From the NCBI GenBank assembly GCA_030682135.1, contig JAUXQT010000107.1, forward strand, positions 19,701 through 83,700: a stretch of DNA of 64,000 bases. Reading direction: 5' to 3'. The notes beneath the pieces are model-generated. The model had not been told where the DNA came from, did not search any database, and saw only the letters and a program-made list of their open reading frames with translations. A program made the position numbers and the translations under genes. This DNA is from Nitrospirota bacterium (GTDB lineage Bacteria > Nitrospirota > Nitrospiria > Nitrospirales > Nitrospiraceae). The first letter of the stretch is position 1, and every line of letters starts with the position of its first letter. Below, piece by piece: positions 16,545 to 26,362 of the stretch.

Positions 16545-18410
16545 TCATTTCTCTACCAACGGCACAATCCCCTCCTCAAGCCACGCATACTCGCCACGCA
16601 TAATGGCCTTCGACAGTTGATAGACGATGCTGTCCTTTTTGTGCCTATGGATTCTTCTCGCCAGAGAGGAGGGAGGACTTAGACGATCTGCCATTTCCTC
16701 GCAGAAATAGGTGACAAGCTCAGAGAGGCCTGGCTTCGTCCGCATCTCCGGTTGAGAGGCATACCAAATGATCGCTGCCATCGGAAAGAGCGCTAGGCTG
16801 TCATCGACAACACCTTTGAGGAGAAGCTGCTTATTGTGCAAACCCTGGCGATGGCGGAGCGTTGCCACGAGCGTCGATCGTGTCAGGCTGCGAGAGAATG
16901 CTTCGATACAACGAACCCACCGGGCATAGTCTTGTCCGAACATCGCCGAAGTGGTCACTGGGCTCGAAATAGGGAGACAAGAGCGACGCGCCATGCGCGC
17001 ATAGTACAGCGGTGCCGCGATCTTGTCCGACGGCGAACCTTGAAGAAACGCGATCCCCTGCTCGATATAGGGCGCGAGGGCCTCCCGCGCCATCCAGATG
17101 CGCAAAATTTCGCTCGTTCCCTCCCACACCAGATTAATGCGGGCGTCGCGAAGCATGCGCATGACGGGAATACCGGGCTCGCCACTCTGACGCTGCGATT
17201 CAACGGTCATGAATCCACGCCCCCCGCGCACCTGGAACAGATCGTTGACCACTTCCCAATACCACTCGCTTCCGATAATTTTGGCTGCGGCCGACTCCAG
17301 CCGAAGATCGCCTTGCTTCTTGGCCCAGGCGCCGCAGAAAGCCATGACGGCGTCGAGCGCCAGCGTATAGGCCGCGGCACGACAGACTTTTTCGCCGATG
17401 AGAGTGTGTTCGCCGATCGGTTTGTTCCACTGGACGCGCGTGCGTCCCCACCAGCGCATCACGGACAGGCACTGCTTGAGCCCCCCCAAACAGGCTGCAG
17501 GAAGTGTCAGTCGACCGACGGTGAGCGTGGCCAGCGCGATCCTCAAGCCATCCTCTTCGGTCCCCAGGCGATTCTCAATCGGGACGTAGACGTTGTGAAA
17601 CATCGGGATGCCGTTGTAAATCCCCCTCACGCCCTCGAAATGCAGACGAGTGACGGAGCACCCAGGCCAATGGGTTTCAACGATGAAGGCCCCATATCGC
17701 TTCTGGGCCCGGGGGTCGTGGAGTTCCTCCGTCCGATCGACGATTCGTGCGATGACGACCAGCATGGAGGCGAGAAACTCGCCGTCCTGCTTCGCAGAAT
17801 TTGTAATGAAGAATTTTTCCCCCGTCAGACGATAGGCGATGGTCTTCCCGTTTTCTGCAACGCGGACAGCGCAGGTCTCTACTTTGGAGATGTCACAGCC
17901 GACGTTTCGTTCCGTGAGCGCAAACCCTGAAATTTCTCCCTGGGCGAGCCGCGGAAGATACTTGGCCTTCTGGGCTTCTGTCCCGAACAGGCGCAACGGT
18001 TCTGGAACGCCAATCGATTGCGCAGCCGACAACAGCACCGTCAGCGACGTGTCAACACTGCCACAGAGGGTGGCGACTTTCTGGTACTCAGATTGGGTCA
18101 ACTCCAGCCCGCCGAAGCGATGGGGAATCTTGATCCCGAACGCGCCGATCTCTGCCAGTCTTTTCAAGACCGGCTCAGGCAGTTCCCCCTCACTGTCAAC
18201 CCGCTCAGGGTCCAGTGGTATCAGGGCGATCTTAAATTGTTCGAGGAAATTGAGGGCAGCCGGACTCGGCTGTGGAATGCTGATCGAAGTAAAGAGGTCC
18301 CACCTGACGTCGGCTTCAAACAGCCCGGCAAGAAACCCGGAATAGGCAGCCGTATCGCGAGCAGTCTCCGCCACCACCTCAGACCCTTGAAATACATTCT
18401 GGTCTTTCAT
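16545..18410 (-). CDS. Acyl-CoA dehydrogenase, long form (VLCAD/ACAD9-like)
   Basis: FAD enzyme introducing the 2,3-trans double bond of beta-oxidation. The 621-aa protein has ACAD N-terminal, middle (FALTERNVGCDISKVET; GEKFFITNSAK) and C-terminal domains. The catalytic Glu is in the WEGTSEILRIW context near 432. About 170 extra C-terminal residues resemble the membrane-associating extension of VLCAD-type enzymes. GTG 18419 or ATG 18410 both fit; I prefer ATG. It is divergent from the thiolase/FadJ/FadD operon across a 250-base gap in which I see no clear operator. Confidence 0.92.
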   Translation of the reverse strand: MKDQNVFQGSEVVAETARDTAAYSGFLAGLFEADVRWDLFTSISIPQPSPAALNFLEQFKIALIPLDPERVDSEGELPEPVLKRLAEIGAFGIKIPHRFGGLELTQSEYQKVATLCGSVDTSLTVLLSAAQSIGVPEPLRLFGTEAQKAKYLPRLAQGEISGFALTERNVGCDISKVETCAVRVAENGKTIAYRLTGEKFFITNSAKQDGEFLASMLVVIARIVDRTEELHDPRAQKRYGAFIVETHWPGCSVTRLHFEGVRGIYNGIPMFHNVYVPIENRLGTEEDGLRIALATLTVGRLTLPAACLGGLKQCLSVMRWWGRTRVQWNKPIGEHTLIGEKVCRAAAYTLALDAVMAFCGAWAKKQGDLRLESAAAKIIGSEWYWEVVNDLFQVRGGRGFMTVESQRQSGEPGIPVMRMLRDARINLVWEGTSEILRIWMAREALAPYIEQGIAFLQGSPSDKIAAPLYYARMARRSCLPISSPVTTSAMFGQDYARWVRCIEAFSRSLTRSTLVATLRHRQGLHNKQLLLKGVVDDSLALFPMAAIIWYASQPEMRTKPGLSELVTYFCEEMADRLSPPSSLARRIHRHKKDSIVYQLSKAIMRGEYAWLEEGIVPLVEK

Positions 18411-18659
18411 GTGCGGCACGTCCAGGCCTAGCGAATTAGGGGGCTGTCGCTCGTCTCATGGCCTAACCTTACCACTCCCTGCTCCATCTTTGTCCTGGAA
18501 TCAGCCTGCCCAGACCCCCCTCTTATGTAGTAGTCCTACGCCGGGTACGAGGCGAGCCGGTGACGCCGTAGCGTGGTAGGATGTAGCCGAGCTCAGTGGC
18601 GTCCGAGTGCATCGGCGCGGGAGGGTTCTTCACTCCGGATTTCGGACGGAGCATGCACC

Positions 18660-19985
18660 ATGCGTAATGTCGTCATCGTTGACGGATTCCGCACCCCACT
18701 CTGTAAGGAAGGAACAGACTTTCGCGAGACGGATGCGGAGGTGCTTGGCGCCTGGGTCGTCCGCGAAATGATTACGCGCTGCCACCGCTGGAATCTCCCG
18801 CTTGAGACGATCGATTCCGTCTTGGGCAGCAATGTGGCGACTCCGATGCATGCGGTGAATCCGACGCGGGTCGCAGCCGTTACCGGAGGCCTTCCCGCAA
18901 CCATCCCCGCCGATACGGTAGCCGGGAAAAACTGCGGATCCGGAGTGACGGCACTCTACTATGCGGGACTGCGGATCAGGAGCGGTGACGACGACACCGT
19001 GCTGGTGATCGGCATGGAGGCGATGAGCCGAATCCCGATCGTGTACAACCAGACCGTCGCCAATCTTTTCCTGCAATACGGCAAAGCCAGAAGTCTCCGA
19101 GAGCGCACTGCCTTGGCTCTGGCCCTCATTCCCAAGCTCCTGCATCTCAAGAAATATCCGCCGCAAGTCGGGTTGATGATGGGTCTCACGGACCCGATGT
19201 GTGACCTCATCATGGGACAGACGGCGGAGAATATCGCAAAAGATCCTTCCCTAGATATCTCGCGGCAAGATCAGGACGAATTTTCCATCCGATCGCACAG
19301 GCTCGCGTCGCAGGCATGGAAGGATGGGCTCTTTGCGGACGAGGTCGTACCCATGTACGTCCCCGAGTGGAGCGCCTACGTCGCGCGAGACAATGGCATT
19401 CGTGAAGATGCCGGTCAGGACACGTTTCGCGAGGTCAAGCCCGCGTTCGACAGGCGCCACGGTTCGGTGACACCGGCCAACTCCTCCCAAATAACCGATG
19501 CAGCCGCAGCGATGCTGCTGATGGAAGAAGAGAAGGCCAAGGCCCTTGGGTTGCCGATCCTCGGATACCTGAAAGACTACGCCGATTTTGGCTATGAACC
19601 CTCGTGCATGGGACTGGCCCCCGTCGGGGCCATCGCCAAAGTGTTGGCCAAAGCTCGCCTGAACATGAAGGACTTCTCCGTCTGGGAGATTAACGAAGCC
19701 TTTGCATCCGTCGTATTGGGGATCAGCCGCATTCTTGACTCGTCATCGCTCATGGAACGCAAGTTCGGCCGTTATGGATGGACCGAACGTCTCGGTGAAA
19801 TCCCACCCGACGATCTCAACCCGCACGGAGGCGCGATCGCGCTCGGTCATCCAGTGGGCGTCTCCGGTCTACGCTTGGCCATGACCTCCCTGTTCGAACT
19901 CAGGCGCCGGAATGCCGAGCGGGCCCTGATCAGCGCCTGCGTCGGCGGTGGACAGGGCGTGGCGATGATCTTGGAGAGGAAATAG
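18660..19985 (+). CDS. fadI: 3-ketoacyl-CoA thiolase (FadI/FadA-like)
   Basis: Thiolase, 441 aa, releasing acetyl-CoA in the last beta-oxidation step. It has nucleophile Cys92 in GKNCGSGVTAL, NPHGGAIALGHPVGVSG and ISACVGGGQGVAM. Its length and extra internal segment fit the FadI-type partner of a fused hydratase/dehydrogenase. ATG 18660 gives the family start (MRNVVIVDGFRTP); the frame open from 18573 adds an unrelated leader. The next gene begins two bases after the stop, a tight operon pair corresponding to the beta and alpha subunits of the fatty acid oxidation complex. Confidence 0.94.
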   Translation: MRNVVIVDGFRTPLCKEGTDFRETDAEVLGAWVVREMITRCHRWNLPLETIDSVLGSNVATPMHAVNPTRVAAVTGGLPATIPADTVAGKNCGSGVTALYYAGLRIRSGDDDTVLVIGMEAMSRIPIVYNQTVANLFLQYGKARSLRERTALALALIPKLLHLKKYPPQVGLMMGLTDPMCDLIMGQTAENIAKDPSLDISRQDQDEFSIRSHRLASQAWKDGLFADEVVPMYVPEWSAYVARDNGIREDAGQDTFREVKPAFDRRHGSVTPANSSQITDAAAAMLLMEEEKAKALGLPILGYLKDYADFGYEPSCMGLAPVGAIAKVLAKARLNMKDFSVWEINEAFASVVLGISRILDSSSLMERKFGRYGWTERLGEIPPDDLNPHGGAIALGHPVGVSGLRLAMTSLFELRRRNAERALISACVGGGQGVAMILERK

Positions 19986-19987
19986 GC

Positions 19988-22168
19988 ATGTCACAGGATC
20001 ACACCATTTCTCCCGGCTTGTTCACACACTTCAAGACCACAATCCTGGACGATGGCATCTTGCTGGCAGGGTTTGATTATTCAGGCAAGCCGGTCAATGT
20101 GCTCAATGTGGAGAGCATGTCGGAGTGGCAGAAGATCGTGCAGTATGCCGAGCAATCCGCTGCCATCACAGGCGTCCTACTGGTGAGCGTGAAAGAGGGA
20201 AATTTCTGTGCGGGGGCCGACCTGGAGCAGATGCACGACGCGCAACGGCAAGGTTCCTTTCAGGACATGGAGCAGCTCGTGATCACCGCGCACCAGCTCT
20301 TCGACAGAATGGACCGATCGCCGAAACCATTCGTCGCGGCGGTGGAAGGCGCCTGTCTGGGCGGTGGACTCGAGCTGGTGCTGGCCTGCCGCGCGCGCAT
20401 CGCCAGCACCCATCCGAAGACCTGCTTCGCGCTGCCGGAGGTCAAACTGGGCATTCTTCCAGGATTCGGCGGGACCCAACGTCTCCCGCGTCTGATCGGC
20501 GTCCCGGCGGCATTGACCATGATCACGACGGGAAAATCGGTCTTTCCCAGGCAGGCTCTGCGGATGGGCCTTGTGAGCGGGATGGTGACCTCGATGCCTT
20601 CGCCGGTCAGGACCCTGGAGAGGATTCAGAAAGAAACGCTGATGCAGGCTGCCATCGCAGAGGTGCGCCGTCTCTGTTCATCTCCTGCCAAACGGCAGCA
20701 GCCGCTTCGGGCCAGCCAAAGATTCTTGAGTGCTCCTGTCATTCGCTCGCTCGTCTGCCGCTATGCCCGGCATCAAGTCACCAGACGCGTCGGGCATTTC
20801 TATCCCGCTCCGCTCCGGGCCATCGATGCCGTGGAGAGAGGACTACGGTTGACTATTCAGGAGGGGTCGCTCACGGTCGAGCGACCGCTCCTGATGGAAC
20901 TCATGGCCAGCCAGACGTCCTCACATCTCGTCGGTCTGTTCCTGGCCGGCGAACAAGTGAAACGGAGCGTGGCGATCGTTCCGATGGCGTCTACCAGGGT
21001 GGGTGTGCTGGGAGCCGGATTGATGGGCTCACAGATCGCCGGCCAGCTCGCTGAAAAAGGCTACCCAGTGGTGTTACGGGACCTGTCTTCAGAGATTCTC
21101 GCGAAGGCGATCGGAAGGATCCAGACCGCTCAAACCGCCCAGGTGCGTAAGCGGACTATTCTCCCGTCCGACTTGCGCTATCGCATGATGCGGATTGCAC
21201 CGACCACCAGCACCAGGGATGTGAGCGCCGCGTCCCTGGTCATCGAAGCCGTATCGGAGAAACTCGACGTGAAACGAGCGGTGCTCGCGGAATTTGAATC
21301 GGAGGCCCGTCCCGATGCGATCTTCGCGACGAACACGTCGTCATACACCTTGGCCGACATCGCCGCGAACGCCATCCATCCGGAACGGTGTGTGGGCCTC
21401 CACTTTTTCAACCCTGTGACCAGAATGCAGTTGGTCGAAGTAGTCCGTGCACCCTTCACCTCCGACATCGCCCTCGCGCAGGCCGGCAGTCTCGCCAAGC
21501 GGCTGGGCAAGTTTCCACTCGTGGTGCATGACGGACCGGGATTCCTCGTGAACAGAATTCTGTCGCGCTATCTGGCAGAGGCCGTCATCATGGTGGGGGA
21601 AGGCATTTCTTTTCGGCGCATCGACGCCGTCGCCAAGAATTTCGGCATGGCAGTCGATAGCGGACATCCGATGGGTCCGCTGGAACTCATCGACCTGATC
21701 GGACTTCCGGTTGCCATACACGTGTTGACCTCGCTCGCCGTGCTGGGACCTCGAATCGAGTCCCGCGATGCACTGCTGCAGAACCTCCTTCCCAAGCAGC
21801 AGCCACCGCTGACATTTTGGAAGTCAGGGAAAGAACATGCGGCGGCGCTCGACGCGGTCGCACACTACCGTCGCGCATATCCGTCAGATGCCGGCCCCAC
21901 CTCCGATGAGAGCCTTCACCGGAGACTGTTTCTCCCGATGGTCGACGAGGCGGTGCGCTGTCTGCACGACAAGATCGTGGAGCATCCCTGGCAGCTCGAT
22001 TTCGCCCTGACCTATGGGATCGGGTTCCCCGCGTTCCGCGGAGGGCTCCTCACCTGGGCGCGCCAGACCATGACGCCCGGGCAGATAACCCGAGAACTGG
22101 AGTCGCTGGCAACCACGTATGGTAAACGTTTTGAGCCCTGTCAGTGGCTCTCCGACGGAGGCTGGTAA
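19988..22168 (+). CDS. fadJ: Fused enoyl-CoA hydratase / 3-hydroxyacyl-CoA dehydrogenase (FadJ/FadB-type)
   Basis: Multifunctional alpha subunit, 726 aa. The N-terminal crotonase domain has GNFCAGADLEQM and the oxyanion/acid region GACLGGGLELVLACRARIA to LPEVKLGILPGFGGTQRLP. The C-terminal dehydrogenase has the NAD-binding VGVLGAGLMGSQIAG near 338, NTSSYTLADIA, LHFFNPVTRMQLVEVV and DGPGFLVNRIL. Catalyses hydration and NAD-dependent oxidation of enoyl-CoA. It is translated two bases after the thiolase stop. Confidence 0.95.
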   Translation: MSQDHTISPGLFTHFKTTILDDGILLAGFDYSGKPVNVLNVESMSEWQKIVQYAEQSAAITGVLLVSVKEGNFCAGADLEQMHDAQRQGSFQDMEQLVITAHQLFDRMDRSPKPFVAAVEGACLGGGLELVLACRARIASTHPKTCFALPEVKLGILPGFGGTQRLPRLIGVPAALTMITTGKSVFPRQALRMGLVSGMVTSMPSPVRTLERIQKETLMQAAIAEVRRLCSSPAKRQQPLRASQRFLSAPVIRSLVCRYARHQVTRRVGHFYPAPLRAIDAVERGLRLTIQEGSLTVERPLLMELMASQTSSHLVGLFLAGEQVKRSVAIVPMASTRVGVLGAGLMGSQIAGQLAEKGYPVVLRDLSSEILAKAIGRIQTAQTAQVRKRTILPSDLRYRMMRIAPTTSTRDVSAASLVIEAVSEKLDVKRAVLAEFESEARPDAIFATNTSSYTLADIAANAIHPERCVGLHFFNPVTRMQLVEVVRAPFTSDIALAQAGSLAKRLGKFPLVVHDGPGFLVNRILSRYLAEAVIMVGEGISFRRIDAVAKNFGMAVDSGHPMGPLELIDLIGLPVAIHVLTSLAVLGPRIESRDALLQNLLPKQQPPLTFWKSGKEHAAALDAVAHYRRAYPSDAGPTSDESLHRRLFLPMVDEAVRCLHDKIVEHPWQLDFALTYGIGFPAFRGGLLTWARQTMTPGQITRELESLATTYGKRFEPCQWLSDGGW

Positions 22169-22212
22169 TGCCGGACATTTCTTGAACCGACCGGCACGAA
22201 AGGGAGGGCCTT

Positions 22213-23877
22213 ATGCCCGAACAACCCTGGTTCCCCCATTACCCCGAGGGAGTTCCCCACGAACTCTCCATTTCTCCCGAGACGCTCGTGGAGATGTTCT
22301 CACGGAGCGCGCAGCGGTTTGCCCACAGACCGGCACTCTATTTCTTTGGGAAGACCCTGTCGTACCGGGAATGTCATTCCCTCGTGAAGCGATTCGCCTG
22401 CGGTCTCGCAGCGTTGGGAATTCGCAAAGGCGATCGCGTCGCTCTCTGTCTGCCGAATTCTCCCCAAGCGGTCATCGCCTACTTCGGCATTTTGAAGGCC
22501 GGGGGTATCGTCGTCGCCTGCAACCCGACCTACACGGAACACGAACTGTCCCACCAGCTTCAAAACGCGGGAGCGCGTGCAATTGTGGTGCTCGACCAGA
22601 TGTATGGGAAAATACAGCATCTCGACCTCGAGCTGATCATCGTCACGCGGATCACCGATTTCATGACGACGATCGCGAAATATATGTATCAACTTCGCAA
22701 CGACCGACCTCCTATCGAGATACCGCGCAGCGAACCAATACTATTCTTTCACGACGTGCTGGACACTGTGACTCCGGTTGCGCCGGAGGAACTTCCGATC
22801 ACGACGCCGGACGATATCGCCGTTCTCCAATACACGGGAGGCACCACCGGGGTGTCCAAAGGAGCGGAACTGCGCCATCGCAACCTGACGGCCAACATTC
22901 AACAACTCATCAGCTGGTTTTCTCCCGCCGAACGAGTGGAAACATTTTTCGCCGCACTTCCGCTCTTTCACATATTTGGCATGACCGTCACCCAAAATAT
23001 CTGTCTGACCGTTGGAGGGTGCATGGTGCTGATCCCCGACCCTCGAAACATGCCCCTGTTGCTGACGGTGCTTCGCAAGAAGAAGCCCACCGTGGTGACG
23101 CTCGTTCCGGCCCTCGCAAGGAAACTGCTCGATCACTGTGATGAGAAGGACTTTTCGGCGACAAGATTTGTGATCTGCGGCGGGTCGGCCCTCCCCTATG
23201 AACTCCTCAAGAAATTTAAAGAGCGGACCGGCCACCTGATCATCGAGGGGTACGGTCTGTCCGAAGCGTCCCCGGTCACGCATTGCAACCTTCCGCACGG
23301 ACTCTCGGTCAAACGATCCATCGGATTGCCCATTGCGAACACCGAGGCCAAAATCGTCGATGAAAAGGGCCAGGAGGTGCCCATGGGGGACATCGGCGAA
23401 CTCTGGGTGCGCGGTCCGCAAGTGATGCAGGGATATTGGAACAACCCGGCAGAAACGGCGACTGCGCTGAAACCAGATGGGTGGCTTGCGACCGGCGACA
23501 TCGCGCGCGCGGATCAAGACGGGTTCTTCTACATCGTCGATCGGAAGAAGGACATGATCCTCTCGACATCAGGATTTAATGTATACCCCTCCGAGGTCGA
23601 GCAGGTGCTCATGCTTCATCGACATGTCATTGAGGCTGCGGTCATCGGCGTCCAGCTCAGGGACGGGAGTGAATCGATCAAGGCCTTTGTTGTCGTCGCC
23701 GCCGACTCTGTTTCTGCGGACGACCTCCTCACACATTGCCGGCGCTACCTGGCATCGTACAAAATGCCCAGGAAAGTTGAGTTCCGCACCGAACTGCCCA
23801 AAACTCTTCTTGGGAAAACCCTGCACCGGGTCTTGCGTGTGGAAGAACGTACCGGCGCGCCTCTCCGACGTTCCTAG
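22213..23877 (+). CDS. fadD: Long-chain fatty-acid-CoA ligase
   Basis: AMP-forming acyl-CoA synthetase, 554 aa, activating fatty acids for the downstream enzymes. Signatures are LQYTGGTTGVSKGAEL (P-loop), the linker-region YGLSEASPV, GDIARADQDGFFYIVDRKKDMI and the C-terminal Lys in GKTLHRV. AGGGAGG precedes the ATG. It is the last gene of the thiolase-fadJ-fadD run. Its TAG shares the palindrome CTAG with the stop of the convergent oxidase gene. Confidence 0.94.
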   Translation: MPEQPWFPHYPEGVPHELSISPETLVEMFSRSAQRFAHRPALYFFGKTLSYRECHSLVKRFACGLAALGIRKGDRVALCLPNSPQAVIAYFGILKAGGIVVACNPTYTEHELSHQLQNAGARAIVVLDQMYGKIQHLDLELIIVTRITDFMTTIAKYMYQLRNDRPPIEIPRSEPILFFHDVLDTVTPVAPEELPITTPDDIAVLQYTGGTTGVSKGAELRHRNLTANIQQLISWFSPAERVETFFAALPLFHIFGMTVTQNICLTVGGCMVLIPDPRNMPLLLTVLRKKKPTVVTLVPALARKLLDHCDEKDFSATRFVICGGSALPYELLKKFKERTGHLIIEGYGLSEASPVTHCNLPHGLSVKRSIGLPIANTEAKIVDEKGQEVPMGDIGELWVRGPQVMQGYWNNPAETATALKPDGWLATGDIARADQDGFFYIVDRKKDMILSTSGFNVYPSEVEQVLMLHRHVIEAAVIGVQLRDGSESIKAFVVVAADSVSADDLLTHCRRYLASYKMPRKVEFRTELPKTLLGKTLHRVLRVEERTGAPLRRS

Positions 23878-25049
23878 GCTCGCCGGGATGGAGACGATAC
23901 ACCCGACGGGCTGAACCGTTGCTGAATGCATGGCAGCTCAGCCACATGCCTGGCAAGCGCCAGCGAGGCGGAGAGCCCGGGCGACTCAATGCCGATCAGA
24001 TTGATGAGAAGCGGATCTTCCCTATCTACCGAAACGATAAAGTCGCTCTTGTGTCCGTCCGAAACGACCACACGAGGCCTGATTCCTGAATAGGCCCAGC
24101 GAAGATCGCGTTCGTCCAGAGTTGGAAGAAACTTCTGCAAGGCTTCGACGAACAGGCTCGGCGGTGTCTTGTGCGACAGGTAGTCTGTCTTGTCTTGGAT
24201 TGGTATCTCATTCGGCCCGATGAACAGCTGTCCGTTCGGACGGGGGCTGAAGTGTATCCCCTTGCCGGTCGCGTGAGGAGGCAGCGCAGTATACACCAAG
24301 CGTCGGATGAGGCCTCGCTTCTCTGGAGTGATCAGCTCGTAATACTCACCCCGCAACGGGCTGATGGTATACTTCTTGTGGTGCAAGGCAAAGGCCGCGA
24401 CATCGTCGGCGTGAAGTCCCGCGGCATTAATCACGCACGCCGCGCGGACCCTCTGGCGATCGGTGGTGACGATATAGTCATTGGCGTCTTCATCGATGCC
24501 AATGACTCGGTTCTTGAATACAAACTCGGCCCCGGTCGCTTCCGAGTCGGTCTGCAGCGATTGCACGAAGACCAGGGAATCTATGACCGAAACGCTTGGA
24601 ATGATGATCCCGCAGCAGGCGTGGAGATTCGGTTCCCACGCGTGCAAACCCCTGGGAGTCACAAACAACAGCGGGGTGTTCGTCTTCCACGCATTGACCC
24701 ATAGTCGCCGCAGCATGGAGATCTCACGCCACAGGCCCCGCCGGACATCCTCACACGAAATAGCAATGACCATCCCCGTTCTGAGCAACGGGATCCCTTT
24801 GGCTACAGCATACGAGACCGCCATGGCGCTTCCCTCTCGCGCCAGCGTTCCCTTCAGCGAACGGGCATGTTCGTGGATCCCGCTGTGGAGCACCCCGCTG
24901 TTGCGGCTGCTGGTTTCTGCTCCCACCCGATCGTGTTGTTCGAGGACAACGATGCGGAGGGGCCGGTCCCAGGATCGGCGCAGCAACTCCCTGGCGATGG
25001 CGCATCCGACCACCCCTGCCCCGACAATGCAGACATCATACGTATTCAT
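23874..25049 (-). CDS. lhgO: FAD-dependent oxidoreductase, L-2-hydroxyglutarate oxidase-like
   Basis: The 391-aa DAO-fold flavoprotein has the dinucleotide motif VCIVGAGVVGCAIAREL at 5-21, then ETSSRNSGVLHSGIHE, INAAGLHAD and IGIESPGLSASLA near the C-terminus; this pattern is that of LhgO (YgaF), which oxidises L-2-hydroxyglutarate to 2-oxoglutarate with quinone as acceptor. ATG 25049 is chosen because it places the FAD motif at the N-terminus; the longer frame to 25088 has no ribosome-binding site. It is divergent from the patatin-like gene. Confidence 0.88.
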   Translation of the reverse strand: MNTYDVCIVGAGVVGCAIARELLRRSWDRPLRIVVLEQHDRVGAETSSRNSGVLHSGIHEHARSLKGTLAREGSAMAVSYAVAKGIPLLRTGMVIAISCEDVRRGLWREISMLRRLWVNAWKTNTPLLFVTPRGLHAWEPNLHACCGIIIPSVSVIDSLVFVQSLQTDSEATGAEFVFKNRVIGIDEDANDYIVTTDRQRVRAACVINAAGLHADDVAAFALHHKKYTISPLRGEYYELITPEKRGLIRRLVYTALPPHATGKGIHFSPRPNGQLFIGPNEIPIQDKTDYLSHKTPPSLFVEALQKFLPTLDERDLRWAYSGIRPRVVVSDGHKSDFIVSVDREDPLLINLIGIESPGLSASLALARHVAELPCIQQRFSPSGVSSPSRRA

Positions 25050-25102
25050 CGGATCTGGTCCTTCGCAACCGGACACAGGACACACCAAGGCGGAGAATGC
25101 TC

Positions 25103-26320
25103 ATGTCCAATCCGCGCACGAATAAAAACGGGAACATTCTGTTCGTCTTTTGTGGAGGCGGATGCAAGGCCGTGTCCCAGGCGGCGGCAGCCGCAGAATT
25201 GGTTCATGCCGGTTTCTGCCCAACCCATATCGTGAGTGCCTCAGCCGGAACCTGCAATGCGATCGGATTTGTCGAACATCCCGGGGAAGCCGGAGCCGAG
25301 AAAACGCTCCGTATCTGGGAAGACTATATCACCTCCCCCGAAGCAATCTACGAGGTGCACCCATTCATCCGGGAGAAAGTTGCGCGTCTCTTAGGGGTAT
25401 TCCCACAAGTCGCTCAAGGCTGGGGACCGAGCGGGTCGATTGTCCATGATCTGAGGCGGGCCATCAAGTTTTTGCCGCTGGTGATATCCTTTTGTGCGCG
25501 CATGCCGTTTCGCGCCGCAGGCCGCACGGTGAGCTTCGTGTTTCGTCTCATGGATGCCTTTGCGTCCCCGAGCAAGTCGTTCCGACGAGTCGTGCAGGCG
25601 CCTGAAGTCCAAGAAGCGTTCAATGAGGTGGATAAGTATTTTGAGCTCAAGAGGATGAAATCATTTCTGGATCCATTCCCGCTCTTGGCCAGACTCGGTG
25701 AGGAGTTCGATCTGCAGAAGGTGCTCACAAGCCCCATCGTGTGGCACATCCTCGCTGAGCGATACGAAGATGGTGCGACCGTGGTCTTTTCCAACAAAGA
25801 TCCCGATCTGGCAATGGACGGGAGCGAGGACGCGCGAACCCGGAAGGCCAAATACGACCTCTTCTTCAGACGCATTCGCGCATCCATGGCCCTCTACCCG
25901 TTATTCGAAATGGTCGAAATGGACGGCTATCGGTACCTCGATGCCGATCTCGCAAACCCCCTTCCCGTCGAGGAAGCCTTCAGTGTGGGATGCGATACGA
26001 TCTTCCTGTTTCTCAATGTTCCCAAGCAGACTGTTCGTATCGAGCCACATCCGCTGCGAAACTTGCTGGAATTGAACGACCTCTCACGCTTGAACGAACG
26101 GTACATCCACCACCGCGTCAAAGAAGCGCAGGTGAAGGCCAAGGAGCAGGGAGTGAACCTGTTTATCATCCGTCCAGACGATATCCCTCCCGGACTCGGA
26201 TTACTGGAGATTGATCGCAAGGTGATCGAACAGGTGAAAACTCGAGAACGAACCAGGATGAAAGCCTATCTCGAGAATCTGGATGCAAACAATCTTCGGT
26301 TTGCGCCACTGATCCAGTAG
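25103..26320 (+). CDS. Patatin-like phospholipase family protein (variant nucleophile motif)
   Basis: Serine lipid hydrolase, 405 aa. The oxyanion loop is CGGGCKAVSQ instead of GGGxRG. The nucleophile elbow is SASAG instead of GxSxG, with the Ser kept near residue 46. The catalytic Asp lies in YLDADLANPLPV, matching the usual YLVDGG.. segment with Gly replaced by Ala. The dyad is therefore present in an atypical frame. GGAG seven bases before ATG 25103 makes this start better than ATG 25097. It probably supplies fatty acids for the neighbouring beta-oxidation genes (inference). Confidence 0.83.
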   Translation: MSNPRTNKNGNILFVFCGGGCKAVSQAAAAAELVHAGFCPTHIVSASAGTCNAIGFVEHPGEAGAEKTLRIWEDYITSPEAIYEVHPFIREKVARLLGVFPQVAQGWGPSGSIVHDLRRAIKFLPLVISFCARMPFRAAGRTVSFVFRLMDAFASPSKSFRRVVQAPEVQEAFNEVDKYFELKRMKSFLDPFPLLARLGEEFDLQKVLTSPIVWHILAERYEDGATVVFSNKDPDLAMDGSEDARTRKAKYDLFFRRIRASMALYPLFEMVEMDGYRYLDADLANPLPVEEAFSVGCDTIFLFLNVPKQTVRIEPHPLRNLLELNDLSRLNERYIHHRVKEAQVKAKEQGVNLFIIRPDDIPPGLGLLEIDRKVIEQVKTRERTRMKAYLENLDANNLRFAPLIQ

Positions 26321-26362
26321 CCTCAGCGGGATGTTCCGTTTGGCGTAATTTCAGGAGCCCCC

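Noticed and set aside
16836..17930. Open frame of 364 codons on the plus strand
   Set aside because: Lies wholly inside the acyl-CoA dehydrogenase gene on the other strand; shadow of GC-biased codons.
20125..21054. Open frame of 309 codons, plus strand
   Set aside because: Alternate frame of the fused hydratase/dehydrogenase gene; Arg/Gly/Asp-rich product without motifs.
22119..23141. Open frame of 340 codons, plus strand
   Set aside because: Alternate frame overlapping fadJ and fadD; no ribosome-binding site or recognisable fold.
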